Positions 39,895-51,074 of a stretch of 64,000 nt of DNA are shown here, one piece after another; positions within the stretch are counted from its first letter, which is position 1, and each line of letters starts with the position of its first letter. The position numbers and the translations under genes are program-made. The notes below the pieces were generated by a model. It worked only from the letters and a program-made list of their open reading frames with translations. It made no database searches and was not told where the DNA came from. The DNA is taken from positions 5,828,001-5,892,000 of the forward strand of contig JAPFFF010000007.1 in assembly GCA_039105265.1 (NCBI GenBank), in the 5' to 3' direction. Source of the stretch: Tritrichomonas musculus (lineage: Eukaryota > Parabasalia > Tritrichomonadida > Tritrichomonadidae).

Positions 39895-41574
39895 TCACTT
39901 CTTCTTTTTAGAGCACTTTACAAGAGTTCCGTAAAATTCAATTGCATTCAATTTGAGAAGTCCGTACCATTTAACATCAGGAGTAACGTTATTTTTAAGC
40001 ATTCTATATCTAAAGCTTCTGTAATATTCTCGATATCTTTTTTCAACGCCGAAAGTTTTAATTGTATTTTCGTTATTAAGCAACACCTTACTGTCTTCTT
40101 CTTTTGTAATCAAGTCCCATTTTGCTTCATCAATTTGTGCATTTGCTTTTTCATCATCATTACCACTTAAATGGGAAGAATAAGCGTTAATTACTGTATT
40201 TGATCCTTCAATTATCCATGATTTAGGCTGAACTCCTTTTTGTACATATTCTCTTGAAATTGGAGAAGTCGCAAGTGTATAATTTTTGAGTTTAAATTTG
40301 TGATTTGGAAAAGTGATTACAAACCAAGCATTACTAATATCATTTCCTGTTTTGAAAGAGTCCCAATAATATTCAAATATTATAGAATCATTATATTCAA
40401 ATAGATGGAAAAGTAGCCCTTGTTTAGCTCCACCACAAAAACATCTGACATTTTGGTCAAATATTTTATTTTTTTTAAAGAATGAAAAAACACCTCTAAA
40501 AAGAGTATTGTATTCATGCTTGAAAGAGAATTTAATCTTCTTATCATTATCATTATCATCATCGTCTTCGTCATCTTCTTTCTCATCATCTTCAAGTTCA
40601 TCATCATAATAATCATTTTCTTCCAAAATTTCTTCTTCTTCCTCATAAATAAGTGGCTGCCCATCAATATCACTTGTAAATCTTTTTTCAAAACTTTCAA
40701 CAAAACCAGATGGTATTACATCAAACGCAATGTATCTAATAGCTTTGCTGATATTAACATTGGATATTTGCTCAAATTTGATATATTTGAATAAAAGGCA
40801 ATAGTCTCTGGAATCTTTATGTTGTTTAACCAGAATGATTATGAAATTTAAAAGCCAATCTTCACTCCTTGGTCGAAAGCTTTTACTTGAAAATATGAAA
40901 TTGAAAAATTCGTAAGGAAATTGAAGCATTTTTACGAGTTTTGAAAATTCAGGCTTATTCTTAGAACTCTTTGAACTTGATGCATAATTTAAGAGTGTTT
41001 CAACTGGGAAGTCAAATTTAGACCAATTTGATGAAACGTAATTAATAACCTCGTTATTGCGTATATTACTTTCTGAAAAATAAAATAGAATTTGAATAGC
41101 GTTTGTTGTATTAAGCTTAAAGGACATAAAAGGTTCTGTGGCTTTTTTTAATTCGTCTATTTGCAAGATACTTGCTACATAATTTAAGAAAAACGCATTG
41201 AACTTGGTTATTGTTATATTTTTTCCTTCAACTGCATTTAAAAATAATTGAAAATAATGGTGCGGATCTTTCAATTTATCGCAAGTAATATTATTATTTT
41301 TGTTTTCTTTTTTGATTTCATCAAAATTGAATGAAAAGTATTGATCATAATCGTTAGCGATTCCATCACTTTCAAGATTATTATATTGAAATTCAACGAT
41401 GTCAATAAAATGAACATTGGAAATTTGCTTAAAAATTAAATTTGAAATCGAACAAAGCTGAATTGTTTTGCATTTGTACTTGCATCTATCAACAATAAAT
41501 GTGAAATCAGGTCGAATATGTGTATCGGCGAAGTTTGAAAGTTCAAGAGAAGTGGAGCAGTGTATTTTAGACAT
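39895..41574 (-). CDS. BTB/BACK-like protein with C-terminal F5/8C-like domain
   Basis: A 559-residue protein. The N-terminal 90 residues look like a degenerate BTB-like module (PDFTFIVDRCKYKCKTIQLCSISNLIFKQI), and about 110-310 is helical and BACK-like. Residues 311-344 are almost purely acidic (Glu then Asp, with Asn). Residues about 352-555 resemble a galactose-binding F5/8 type C (discoidin) fold: GLLFHLFEYNDS, AWFVITFPNHKFKLKNYTL, PKSWIIEGSN, then the late LKLNAIEFYGTL that closes such domains. Trichomonads have many BTB or BTB-like proteins with this C-terminal domain. The function is unknown, and adaptor roles in ubiquitin ligases are likely for true BTB members. Phase and start (ATG 41574) are clear. 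Confidence 0.7.
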   Translation of the reverse strand: MSKIHCSTSLELSNFADTHIRPDFTFIVDRCKYKCKTIQLCSISNLIFKQISNVHFIDIVEFQYNNLESDGIANDYDQYFSFNFDEIKKENKNNNITCDKLKDPHHYFQLFLNAVEGKNITITKFNAFFLNYVASILQIDELKKATEPFMSFKLNTTNAIQILFYFSESNIRNNEVINYVSSNWSKFDFPVETLLNYASSSKSSKNKPEFSKLVKMLQFPYEFFNFIFSSKSFRPRSEDWLLNFIIILVKQHKDSRDYCLLFKYIKFEQISNVNISKAIRYIAFDVIPSGFVESFEKRFTSDIDGQPLIYEEEEEILEENDYYDDELEDDEKEDDEDDDDNDNDKKIKFSFKHEYNTLFRGVFSFFKKNKIFDQNVRCFCGGAKQGLLFHLFEYNDSIIFEYYWDSFKTGNDISNAWFVITFPNHKFKLKNYTLATSPISREYVQKGVQPKSWIIEGSNTVINAYSSHLSGNDDEKANAQIDEAKWDLITKEEDSKVLLNNENTIKTFGVEKRYREYYRSFRYRMLKNNVTPDVKWYGLLKLNAIEFYGTLVKCSKKKK

Positions 41575-42278
41575 TGTAAACTGAGTTCAAAAAACTTTAC
41601 CTCCATTTCAAATTTTAAATCATTCTATCTTTTTTATTAAACAATTTAAATGCATCATTCTTCATTAATAATATATTAGATAATTATCATAATATTAATC
41701 AAATTTTAAAAAAATAATTCATATTTAAAATATAAAGATATGATTATTTTAAATTGAGAGGGAGGTAATGTTTTTTGAACAAGGTTTATTAATGTGACAC
41801 AAATTTTTTTTCTATCAATTTAATTAATGATAATTGAATTATTAAATGGCCAGTTAAAATAAAAACATACAACATAAAAATTACACGTTTGGAACATCAT
41901 TTATTAAAATATAAATATCATTGTTTTATACCAACAAATAATATGTAGTGACTCACTATTAGTGAGATTTATTTATTTTTTTTTTTTAATATAATTATCT
42001 TTGATTAAACAATAACACGTTTTGGCCAAATTATATCTTCTATATAACAACTAAATGAGATTTGATATACCTAAATGATTCAAAAATTTACAACAAGCTT
42101 ATTATAAATAGATTAAATTTTAAATATATAAGAAAATACAATTCGAGGTAATATTTATCATTATTTAATGAAAAATAACAACAAACGACAATATTTTTTA
42201 AGTCTTTAAATATTGCTTATAATAAATTGCCCCTATTTTTCAATTCAACGATTTTCAATCAATTTTTTTTTGGATTTA
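41575..42278. other. Divergent intergenic region
   Basis: About 700 AT-rich bases between the divergent BTB-like and ankyrin genes, holding both promoters. A short ACTCACTATTAGTGAGATT inverted repeat (CTCACTA/TAGTGAG) lies near 41951. No gene seen. Confidence 0.5.
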
Positions 42279-44924
42279 ATGAGTGAACAAAACTTTGAAA
42301 TCAGAATTGGAAGCTGTACAATACAGTGCAATAAAGAAAAAGTTATATATGTTAGCGAAGTTATATCAAAATATATAAATACTAATCCTGATGCTCAGTT
42401 TATGAATATTAATTTATCTTATTTCGATGAAGAATTGGATAAAGATTTCGTATATAATATTCTCAATGGAAATGATGCAATACTTATACCAGGAAGAGAA
42501 AAGTTTTTCAGCTATTTTTGCACAGAATTAAATGTATTCGATGACTCAAAAAGCATGGTTCAATTGTCATCAAGTATTAACTCTAATAATTTGATAAAAG
42601 ATTTTGCAAAATGCGAAGAGAAACTTCTTGAATTAAACAAAGACAATTTTGGATCAACACTTGATTTTTTCAAGGATAATGATCAAAACAATTATTTAAA
42701 TACAGATAAATATTCAATTGCTCTTTTAATTTTGAACTGCTGTTTTGCTAGACCTTTTGAAATAGAAAGATACATGAAATTTCTATGTGAATTAACATTT
42801 TTTGATCAAAAGCAAATAAAAAGCAGAGGATCCACCAATGAAAATAATTTATTTGATGCTTTTATGAAATGCTTTTCAATTGAGCTAAGGGAGGCTTTTC
42901 TCTCTTCCGCTGAATACCAAAACATCGATGAGCTTTTTTGCATCCTACGGTACTTATATGAAAACAGTAAACTTTTTAAATCACTTTTAACTGACAAAAA
43001 TTATCCAGAGGATCTAGATGAAAAAAATCTCAATTTTCTCCTATTATATTATCACGGAAAATACAATATGATTTCTTTTAACTCACTCAAGCCACTTTTT
43101 ATAGAACGTGTTAGCATTACAGATTTTGAGGTATATGAATCAACTGAAAAATATGCAGAAAATTATGATCAAATCAAAGAAGATAACTTTTTATTACATA
43201 ATAATTATGCTCACATTGGCATTAATAGCGATCCACTCGCCCGACTAATTATATTTGATGACTCTGAAAAACTCGAAAAAAACCTCTCTAAAGCTTATAG
43301 TTACATGATTGAACACTCACATGAAATAAATAAAAAAGATAATGAGTCAAATAGTCAAAATTCAACACCAAATGGCAGCTACATAGCAAGTTTTGTGAGT
43401 AACAACAATTACAGCGTAATTGATCAACAAGAAACCGCTGGTTTAAATGACCAAAATTTACCTTCATTTGATGAAGATTACAATATCCTTATCCGTGACG
43501 TTACACTCAATGACAACGATATTAAAGAAATAGCATCTAGACTTTCTTCTCCATATAGATTTAAAAAGAGTATTTATGAACGTTGTTCTTTCTTAAATAA
43601 TGAATGTACTCTTCTTGAATATGCAGCATTTCGTGGAAGCACGAAATGCTTCAAGATGCTCCTCAATCACAGTCTTGAAAAGGAAGAAGAAAAAAATAAT
43701 AAAGATTATAAAAACTTTAAAATTGATCTGGATATAAATAGCCATTTGGCTGATTTTGCTGTTGCTGGCGGCTCTATTGAAATTATAAGTTTGATTAAGG
43801 AATTGATAAATAAACCAAAAACTGAAGGCGATCCCAATATCATAACGTTTTCAGATTCTCTTGAGGTTGCCATTAAATTTCATCAATGGACAATTGCTGA
43901 AACCATCATTGAAGAAAATAGTAACAAATTTAAGTTTGACTCATCTTTACTTAACAATTGCATTCGCTATAGTAATATAAAAACACTTATTCATTTGATT
44001 CAAAATAATGTAAAAATGGGAAATGACTTCCTTCTTGACTGCTTTAGATATGGAAACTTTTCTGTTGCTAAATGGTCGCTTGATTTTGCTACAAAAGATC
44101 TTGTAAATCATATTGATATAGATAATCATACAAACATTCTTCATAATGCTGTCATTTTGAAGCACAAACCACTTCTATCACTGATTCTAGAACATCGAAA
44201 TAAATGCCAAAAAAATGCAAGTTATGATGATTTAAACTTTGGAGTTGGTATTAACATGAGAACAGGAAGACTTTATCGTTGCTCTACTGCTTTACATTTG
44301 GCTGTTGAAGATAATAATTATGAATTTACGAAAATGATCCTTGATAATGGAATTATTGATGACGAAATTCCAAATTACTTACAAGATGAAGATGATTGTG
44401 AAGGTGATCAAAATGATAAATTGAACTTTGGACCATTAAATATCGAATTAAAGAATCTAAATACGCTGACACCTTTTCATATTGCTTGCAAAAACGGTAA
44501 TTTTGAAATTGTAAAATTATTTTTAGACAATGAAAGCTATAATGTTGATATTAATGCTGAAACAGCAGGCGTTTATTTTATTATTTAACAAATTAACACC
44601 TCTTCACTTAGCAATTCAAAGCAAAAACATTAAAATTGTAGAACTTCTTTTACAAAGACCCGATATTCATATCAATGCAAAGACACTTGTTTTTTTTTTA
44701 ATTTTTTTCATATTGATGTATTATTTAATATATTTTGGATTTTAAACTAACATTTTTAGAATATTACTCCTCTACACATCTCTTGTCAACTCGGGTTCGT
44801 CGATGCTGTTAAGATACTTTTACAATCAAAATGGATTGATATTAAAGCAAAGACATTTATTGGAAAAACAGCTCGTGAACTGTCAACAAATAAAGATATA
44901 CAGAATCTTCTTGATAAAATGTAG
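42279..44924 (+). CDS. Ankyrin-repeat protein with two T-rich interruptions (probable introns)
   Basis: The start is the ATG at 42279 (MSEQNFEIRIGS). Residues 1 to about 130 resemble the BTB-like N-terminal module common in trichomonad ankyrin proteins, and about 130-410 is helical. Ankyrin repeats follow (CTLLEYAAFRGSTKCFKML, RCSTALHLAVEDNNYEFTKMIL, LTPFHIACKNGNFEIVKLF). The frame breaks after ETAG at 44570. After 22 bases (44571-44592) it resumes as LTPLHLAIQSKN. After NAKTL at 44688, a second break of 71 bases (44689-44759) starts GT, contains ACTAAC and ends in TTTTTAG. The reading then resumes as NITPLHISCQLGF and ends at TAG 44924. The second break has good spliceosomal signals with the short branch-to-acceptor distance seen in trichomonads. 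The first lacks an AG. Product about 850 residues if both are spliced. Confidence 0.75.
44689..44759 (+). other. Probable spliceosomal intron in the ankyrin gene
   Basis: 71 bases, GT...AG, phase 0, T-rich after the donor. ACTAAC lies at 44746-44751, only eight bases before the end of the acceptor (ACTAACATTTTTAG). Trichomonad introns are known for a fused branch-point/acceptor signal of this type. Removing it restores AKTL-NITPLHIS, the normal ankyrin spacing. The donor is GTTTTT rather than the GTATGT I would expect. Confidence 0.6.
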
Positions 44925-47367
44925 TTTATATTATAATCTATACAATTTGTTAAATCTTTAAAATTGGTGAATCGTATTTTTCTACACCACTTTTTGAAAA
45001 CTTTTTAACTTTTTGAATATTTTTTTTTATTCAATTTTTGCGAAATAATGAATACTGAATATCCAGAAATAATTTACCAATATGGGATAGGAATCGAACT
45101 CGAGACCTCTAATTTACCCATTATAAAAAAAATACTATCAAAAAGTCAAAAAAAAAAAAAAAAAAAATATCAAAAAGTTTAACTTTTATTTACTTTTTCT
45201 GATGCATTTTTTTATTTACAAATTAGTGGATTGGAGCGAACTAAATGAATTAAACATAAAAAAATGGTATGAATCGTCTTAAAACAACGCACAAACTTAA
45301 TATATTGCTATACTAAAGCAGTATATGGCATGACACCTAATTAAAGTTATTGTATATATCGACATCTGTAAACTTGAAATATTTTTCAATATAATCGCGT
45401 TAAATCAATTAATTAATCGCTAAGCGTTAAATCAATTAGCGAAATGCTCCAATAATCTAAAAAATGATATGAATATCTAATTGAATGAATAAAAATTGCA
45501 GAAAAGATTAACTATATATTAAAAGCATAACATTTATTTTTTAAAAAATTGTAGTTTCGTTGGATTTATGTGAGTATTTCGTAATATGCTTAAATAGTAT
45601 GTTTAAAATTTTGGAATTCAATTTTTTGAAATTAATATTGGCCGATTAAAAAATATTAATTATCTTTTTCATATAGTTGTTGAAAATAGATTTATATAAA
45701 TATATAATATTATAGCATATATTTTAACTTTTAAAAAGCTTTTTTATATATTCATAATAATAAAAAATAAAGAAAAATAGCAGTATTTATTTTGAATGCT
45801 TCATTCAATAATTGAAGAGCAATTTTGATTTGAATATTATGGAATATCTCCATAAAAATAATGAAAAAAGGAATAAATATTAAAGTATAAAATTCCATCT
45901 TATATATGATTATATTTCTTATATTTAACAAAGTGAAATATATTTATAAATTCAATATTTTTCACATCACGTGATTACTACTATAATTATATTGAAAAAT
46001 CATTCAAAAAGTGGTATAGAAAAAAAACAATTGTCCTTTAAAATGTTTTAAAATTTTTAAAAGCATCTATTGAATTTTTTATATCTTATTCAAATTTACT
46101 CTCTCAAAAATAATGCAATTTCAGATTAAAAAAAACATATTCTGTATATAATAAGCACAAGATTAAATTTATTCTCAATCGTACAGAAAAGAACTCATGA
46201 TATTTTTCTTTGACGATAATTTTAATATCATAATTATAATTTTTGAAAGATGAGTAATTTTGAACTTTTATAAATATTTTCTTCATTCAACATTTATAAT
46301 ATACAATTGCTGTATTTTACAATTACAAACAATGATATTTTACAGTAAAAACAGTTTACTTTAAATTTCAAAAACTTTATTGATTTTTGTGATAAGAACT
46401 TTTCTCTAATGTTAAGATAAATATATATTTATCTTGATATTTAGACAAACAAACTTTAACGTTAACCATAGCTAATCAATCATTTAAGAAAACATTATTT
46501 GTAAAATTAAAATAATGCATAACTTACATCCATTCATTTAAAATCAGAAATGATAAGCTCAAAAAGATTAACATATGGAATTCGAATAACTACAACAGGA
46601 ATATATGCACTCATGAGGTATAAACATATGGTTCATGAAAAAAAAATTAATCAAAGCCTCAAATGGTTCAAGGGTTCAAGAGAAAGGATATTTAATTTGA
46701 TGTAGGATTATATACATTTTACAATTCAATTTTGAAATAAATCAAAATAAAACTTTTGAAATGTTTATTTTTTGAAATAAACATAGAGATGCAACTTTTG
46801 GATATTACCACAATATTATGTATGATTAAAAAAAGACCAAAAAATCAAATTTGGTGATAGATAATTTTAAATGGTTCATATCACCTTCATTTAAAATATA
46901 AAAAAAGTTCAAACTCACACAATCATCTCATTTTAAAACGGTTTTTTTGAGACAATTGATAAGAGAAAAATGAGTTAATTGTTCAATTTTGAAATCATGC
47001 ATTAGTTCTAATTATGAAAATAAAGCAATATTAATATCATTAAAATTATTTCAAAAAGTGATACTGTATAATATATCAAAAAGTTCGATTTTTTTTTTTC
47101 AGAAATTTTGATTGTTTTTGAATCAATTATGATTCATCTACCCACAACATATTAAATATTTGAATTGAAAATATGGTTCAAAAATTAATGATTTATTTAA
47201 AATCAAGAATGCATATCAATCGTAAATATAGAGTTATGAAAACAATAAAAGATAAAATCTTTATCAAAAATTTCTATCATCTTATTGAATATTTAAAGAC
47301 TTATCGTTTAAATTTTTATTCCTCTCAATTTATCTTAGATAAATTCATCAGTAAATTTTTAAACGAA
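44925..47367. other. Gene-free 2.4 kb containing a candidate transposon relic
   Basis: AT-rich with no reading frame I would support. It contains the inverted-repeat pair at 44977 and 46003 listed separately. Near 45400-45445 the word GCGTTAAATCAATTA is repeated twice. A tRNA-like fragment lies near 45080-45118. The right edge should hold the promoter of the ubiquitin-like-domain gene (TCATCA at 47345). Confidence 0.5.
44977..46024. mobile_element. Candidate non-autonomous element with 22-bp inverted ends
   Basis: TTTTTCTACACCACTTTTTG at the left (44977-44998) and its near-perfect reverse complement at the right (46003-46024) differ at one of 22 positions. They bound about 1.05 kb of non-coding AT-rich DNA. 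No clear target-site duplication and no transposase remnant were found, so the call is tentative. Confidence 0.35.
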
Positions 47368-48159
47368 ATGCTTTCCCCAATGAAAAGAAAGATTCCAATC
47401 ATTGTCTATCTTCCATCAAAATATGTGATCAAGCTCTCTGTATTACCAAACACAAAATTTTGTGATCTTTTCCGCTCCATACCATCCAAAGATATCAATT
47501 ATGTTTATAATGGATCTATATTATGTAACAACCAAACTTTTAACTCAGCAGGCATTAAAGCTGGTGATTCTCTTGTTTTGGTGTTCAAAAAGAATAACAA
47601 TAAGCACACATTTATTTATTCTTCTGACCAGAATGGAAATGAAAATTCTTTTAAAATAATTCAGAAGAATAATAATGAAGGTATCAATAAAAAATATGGT
47701 TATATGACTAATTTTGAAACAGAAAGCATATACAATGATGATGACAGTGAAGATGAAGAAGTACAAAAATGGATACGCCTCACACAAGATACAGAAACTT
47801 TTAATGAAAAAATGCGAATGATTGTTAATCAAGATAATGCTCGAGAAACTGCTCGCTTAAAAGACATACTTTTGGCAAAAATTGAAAGAAAACCTAGATA
47901 TTTCAGAAAACTTTGCTTGGCTGTAAAAGAAAATCATAACATTTTTGGTGTTCCATCATCAAGATTAAATTATTTTGAACAGAACAGAAATCAAAATTCC
48001 TCACTTGTTATTGATTATACATCTAATAATGAACCATCAACTGAACCATTACCAATATTTTTTCCAAAAACAGGCGCTGATGAACTTTGTTCATTAGAAA
48101 AAAATGGTGATACCATTTTTTCAGAAACAGATTCTATTTCACCAGCACTTAAGCCATAA
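47368..48159 (+). CDS. Ubiquitin-like-domain protein
   Basis: The frame is open from 47173, but the ATG at 47368 (MLSPMKRK) is preferred: a TCATCA lies about 20 bases upstream, and the sequence before it is not obviously protein-like. This gives 263 residues. Residues about 8-75 look like a ubiquitin fold: IPIIVYLPSKYVIKLSV (beta hairpin), TKFCDLFRSIP (helix), NYVYNGSILCNNQTFNSAGIKAGDSLVLVFKK (the ubiquitin 'L-x-D-x-x-I-x-x-G-x-x-L' region). There is no C-terminal GlyGly, so it is a built-in ubiquitin-like domain, not a modifier. The rest has an acidic patch (DDDSEDEE), then a helical region with RETARLKDILLAKIERKPRYF. I do not recognise the rest. Confidence 0.65.
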   Translation: MLSPMKRKIPIIVYLPSKYVIKLSVLPNTKFCDLFRSIPSKDINYVYNGSILCNNQTFNSAGIKAGDSLVLVFKKNNNKHTFIYSSDQNGNENSFKIIQKNNNEGINKKYGYMTNFETESIYNDDDSEDEEVQKWIRLTQDTETFNEKMRMIVNQDNARETARLKDILLAKIERKPRYFRKLCLAVKENHNIFGVPSSRLNYFEQNRNQNSSLVIDYTSNNEPSTEPLPIFFPKTGADELCSLEKNGDTIFSETDSISPALKP

Positions 48160-48707
48160 GTTGTTATTTTTTATATTGTTATATTTCATTTTTTTATTAA
48201 AATATTACCTCATATTTTTATCGTATTTTTTCTGAATTTTTGACCAATTTTGCATTTAAATTTTGGATATTATTTCAATTTTTTTCAAATAGGCAATAAT
48301 GTATTGCAATACCTTTCCATTCAATGGTGACCACAATATTCACACTTGACTTTTGCAAAACATGGTTAAATCAATATTTGCTTATCTTTTATTAATCAAA
48401 TTTATAAGTTGTGCTCTAAAGTAAAACATTATTATTTCATGAATGATATAAAATTTTATTCAAGTGTTATAAATTCCATTTCACCTTTTGTAAAGAATTC
48501 TTAAAAGAGTTCAACTTCAGACATCTAAAATAACTATTTATTAAAAATTTTTTGATTTTTTGAGAAAAGATGAACTGATAATTAAGGCATGTGATTGTTT
48601 AACAAATATTTACATGATATAGCTTATCCAAAATGTATAATTTCATTCATATCATTTTTTCTTTTAGTCAAACTTTTTCAATACAAAAGAGAATTAACAA
48701 TATACTG
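48160..48707. other. Intergenic DNA
   Basis: About 550 AT-rich bases. TCATTCATATCATT at 48643-48656 includes initiator-like words before the next start. No gene or repeat seen. Confidence 0.5.
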
Positions 48708-49769
48708 ATGATAATTTGTTTCTTATTTGCATTATCTTTCAGTATCATTTCTCCCGTAAAACTTAATGTTGGGAAAAACACAATTACAGTTTCTGCTAGT
48801 CAACAAATTGAAATAAAAGAAGTCCAATCTCAATCCTATTTCTTATTTCCCCAACCAATCTCTAAAAACGTTGAAATTACTGTTGAATCCAATGGAAAGA
48901 CTTTAGGTCAAATAAATAATGAAAATATAGGCGTATATTTTGGGATCAATTCAGGACAAATAACGTTTCGTTTAACAGCAGCTTCCGCGAGTCAAGATAC
49001 AATAGATTTTTATTATTTATCACCATCTCATCACTCTTCAAAATCATATCTTAGTACCTATCCAAACGATGCTTTTGTGATAAGCCGAAATACACTTTTT
49101 GCATCAGTTAAAAAATACCGACCAAAAAATACAATCGCATTTTGGCATGTTACAGGACATCCCCAACAATTAGTTACATCATCTGTTCAAGGAGATCCCT
49201 TGAATACGGTTTTATTCGCATATGACAAAATATCGGAAAATGTTATTGAAGCAAAATCAACAGATCCAGTTACTATAAGTTCAAATGGATTGATATATTT
49301 CTTGTGGAATGCTGAAGTACAAAACAAGAAAGGAACTTACAAGATAATAATTCATCCCGAAAAATCTCATTTCGAAAATAAACCGCCAGTTATACCAAAA
49401 ATAAGATATGAATTTCCAAAACTTTCAGAAACATGCTTTCTCAAAATAAATCATAATTATGGAGATTACGACAAGCTTGAAAAACTAGGAGAGCCTTTAC
49501 CAATGGATCAGCTTAATACTGACGATGGAAACACTTACAATAAGAATAATATTATTCAATTTTCATTTGAACCATCTGTGCTAACTCTTTTGTTTTCTTT
49601 AATTGGTATAATTGTTATCCTTCTTTGTATTTTGATATATGTAGGATTAATGCCAGTACCTTCATCGTCATCAATATTGAATCAAAAGGTACCTAACGAT
49701 GAAGAATCCCTCTTGAAGGATAGCGAGAAATCTCCAGAATTGACAGCATTTTTAAAATCAAACCAATAA
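48708..49769 (+). CDS. Secreted/type I membrane protein, unknown family
   Basis: The frame opens at an ATG at 48633, but the ATG at 48708 gives a textbook signal peptide (MIICFLFALSFSIISP) and initiator-like TCATTC words lie between the two, so 48708 is preferred (353 residues). An ectodomain of about 270 residues of mainly beta character follows (VKLNVGKNTITVSASQQ, ISKNVEITVESNGKTLG). Then a single transmembrane helix lies at about 291-316 (VLTLLFSLIGIIVILLCILI). The cytoplasmic tail of about 37 residues is acidic and Ser-rich. Type I topology at the plasma membrane or in endomembranes is likely. No family recognised. Confidence 0.7.
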   Translation: MIICFLFALSFSIISPVKLNVGKNTITVSASQQIEIKEVQSQSYFLFPQPISKNVEITVESNGKTLGQINNENIGVYFGINSGQITFRLTAASASQDTIDFYYLSPSHHSSKSYLSTYPNDAFVISRNTLFASVKKYRPKNTIAFWHVTGHPQQLVTSSVQGDPLNTVLFAYDKISENVIEAKSTDPVTISSNGLIYFLWNAEVQNKKGTYKIIIHPEKSHFENKPPVIPKIRYEFPKLSETCFLKINHNYGDYDKLEKLGEPLPMDQLNTDDGNTYNKNNIIQFSFEPSVLTLLFSLIGIIVILLCILIYVGLMPVPSSSSILNQKVPNDEESLLKDSEKSPELTAFLKSNQ

Positions 49770-49928
49770 ATGATATTTGCATATAACATGATTTAATAAA
49801 AAAGTTCAGATAATTGTTAAATATTACTCGGAAGATTTTATAGTAGCTTGGCTTAAATTTGATATAATTCCATTTCTCATATTATTTGAATAATATTGAA
49901 TTTTGAATATTTATTTGTTCATAGTATA

Positions 49929-51074
49929 ATGAATTGGTTTCATTTGCTCATTGCATTTGTTCCCAATTTATTAATAATTATACTTTCTTTTCTCCTTGCA
50001 GAAGTAGCATTTGAGATCACGATTCCGAATTTATTAGAAGTAATTAAGAAAGAATCCAATTCAACGTCAAAATTTGCAATTCAACAAAAAGACAATTTAA
50101 CTACTGGATTCACAAATAATAATGCAGAGGAGATATATTTAGAAAAAAACAAAATTAGTTTTAAATACACTTTCTTCCTCTATTTACTACAATTTATTAA
50201 AATAATCTCGTTAATCTCATTTTTGCTGTTTATTTGGTGCTGGATTACGGCAGCAACGATAGATCCAGGATCAGTGATAAATGATTTGAAACATCGAAAA
50301 ATCAAAGTTTATAATAGTAATGGAGATAACAATGCTTTACAGGTAGGAAAAGAAAACACTCAAAATTGCAACAGTTACAATTATTTAAAAAATCGAAGTG
50401 ATAATGCCAATATTAATGATAATTTTAACTCAAATCAAGAAAACTTTTTTTATTGCGATGCACTAAGTTTAATTCGAAACGGCAAAATTCCATACTGTCT
50501 TCAAAACCTCCCATTTTGTGAAATTTGCAAAGTACCTCGTCCTCCAGGTGCTGTTCATTGCTCTGTATGCCGTTGCTGCATCTTACGGTGTGATCACCAT
50601 TGCGCAATCCTTGGACAATGCGTTGGAGATCGGAATATAAAATGCTTTTTTTTGTCATTTTTATATTCTGCTATTTTTTGTTTCTCACACTTTACAGCAG
50701 CTTTATGGTATCTTTTAAAAACACCAGATGATTTTTTGTCTTTAACAAACATTATAATTTTTATATTTTCTGTTTACTCAATTATTGGTGGATTTTCCTT
50801 AATTTGTTTTGATGTGTCATTTTTCATTGATTTTTCTCGAACATTCTTAGCTGACGATGATAATAAAAACAACCAGAAAACAAGCGAAATGAATAATACA
50901 AATACGAATATTAGTCATACACGTTCAAATCCAATTTTTTCTTGCAATTTGAAAATAAAAAGATTTTGGCTAACTTTGGGAAATAATTGGTTCGAAAGAC
51001 TTCTTCCAATACACAATAAAACCACAGATTTTGCATGGAAAGACGTTTGCTGGAATTCGGATAATTTTTTGTGA
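49929..51074 (+). CDS. DHHC palmitoyltransferase
   Basis: A 381-residue protein starting at ATG 49929. A TCATAG word ends five bases upstream, and no ATG exists further upstream in frame. Two transmembrane helices flank residues about 5-30 and 80-110. The zinc-binding cysteine-rich domain is complete: FCEICKVPRPPGAVHCSVC, then CILRCDHHCAILGQCVGDRN, with DHHC at about 222-225. Two more hydrophobic segments follow (FFLSFLYSAIFCFSHFTAALWYLL and NIIIFIFSVYSIIGGFSLICF), giving four helices with the catalytic domain cytosolic. The usual W after DHHC is replaced (DHHCAIL), and I see no TTxE motif. The enzyme S-acylates membrane-associated proteins, probably at Golgi or plasma membrane. The linker between helices and CRD is Asn-rich. 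Confidence 0.92.
   Translation: MNWFHLLIAFVPNLLIIILSFLLAEVAFEITIPNLLEVIKKESNSTSKFAIQQKDNLTTGFTNNNAEEIYLEKNKISFKYTFFLYLLQFIKIISLISFLLFIWCWITAATIDPGSVINDLKHRKIKVYNSNGDNNALQVGKENTQNCNSYNYLKNRSDNANINDNFNSNQENFFYCDALSLIRNGKIPYCLQNLPFCEICKVPRPPGAVHCSVCRCCILRCDHHCAILGQCVGDRNIKCFFLSFLYSAIFCFSHFTAALWYLLKTPDDFLSLTNIIIFIFSVYSIIGGFSLICFDVSFFIDFSRTFLADDDNKNNQKTSEMNNTNTNISHTRSNPIFSCNLKIKRFWLTLGNNWFERLLPIHNKTTDFAWKDVCWNSDNFL

Noticed and set aside
45080-45118. tRNA-like fragment (AGTTCGATTCC on the minus strand, near-match to a B box, followed by CCCA).
   Set aside because: The T stem does not pair, and no acceptor, D or anticodon arm can be built around it. At best it is a degenerate tail.
46104-46286. 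60-codon minus-strand frame near the candidate element.
   Set aside because: Short, AT-driven, without recognisable motif.
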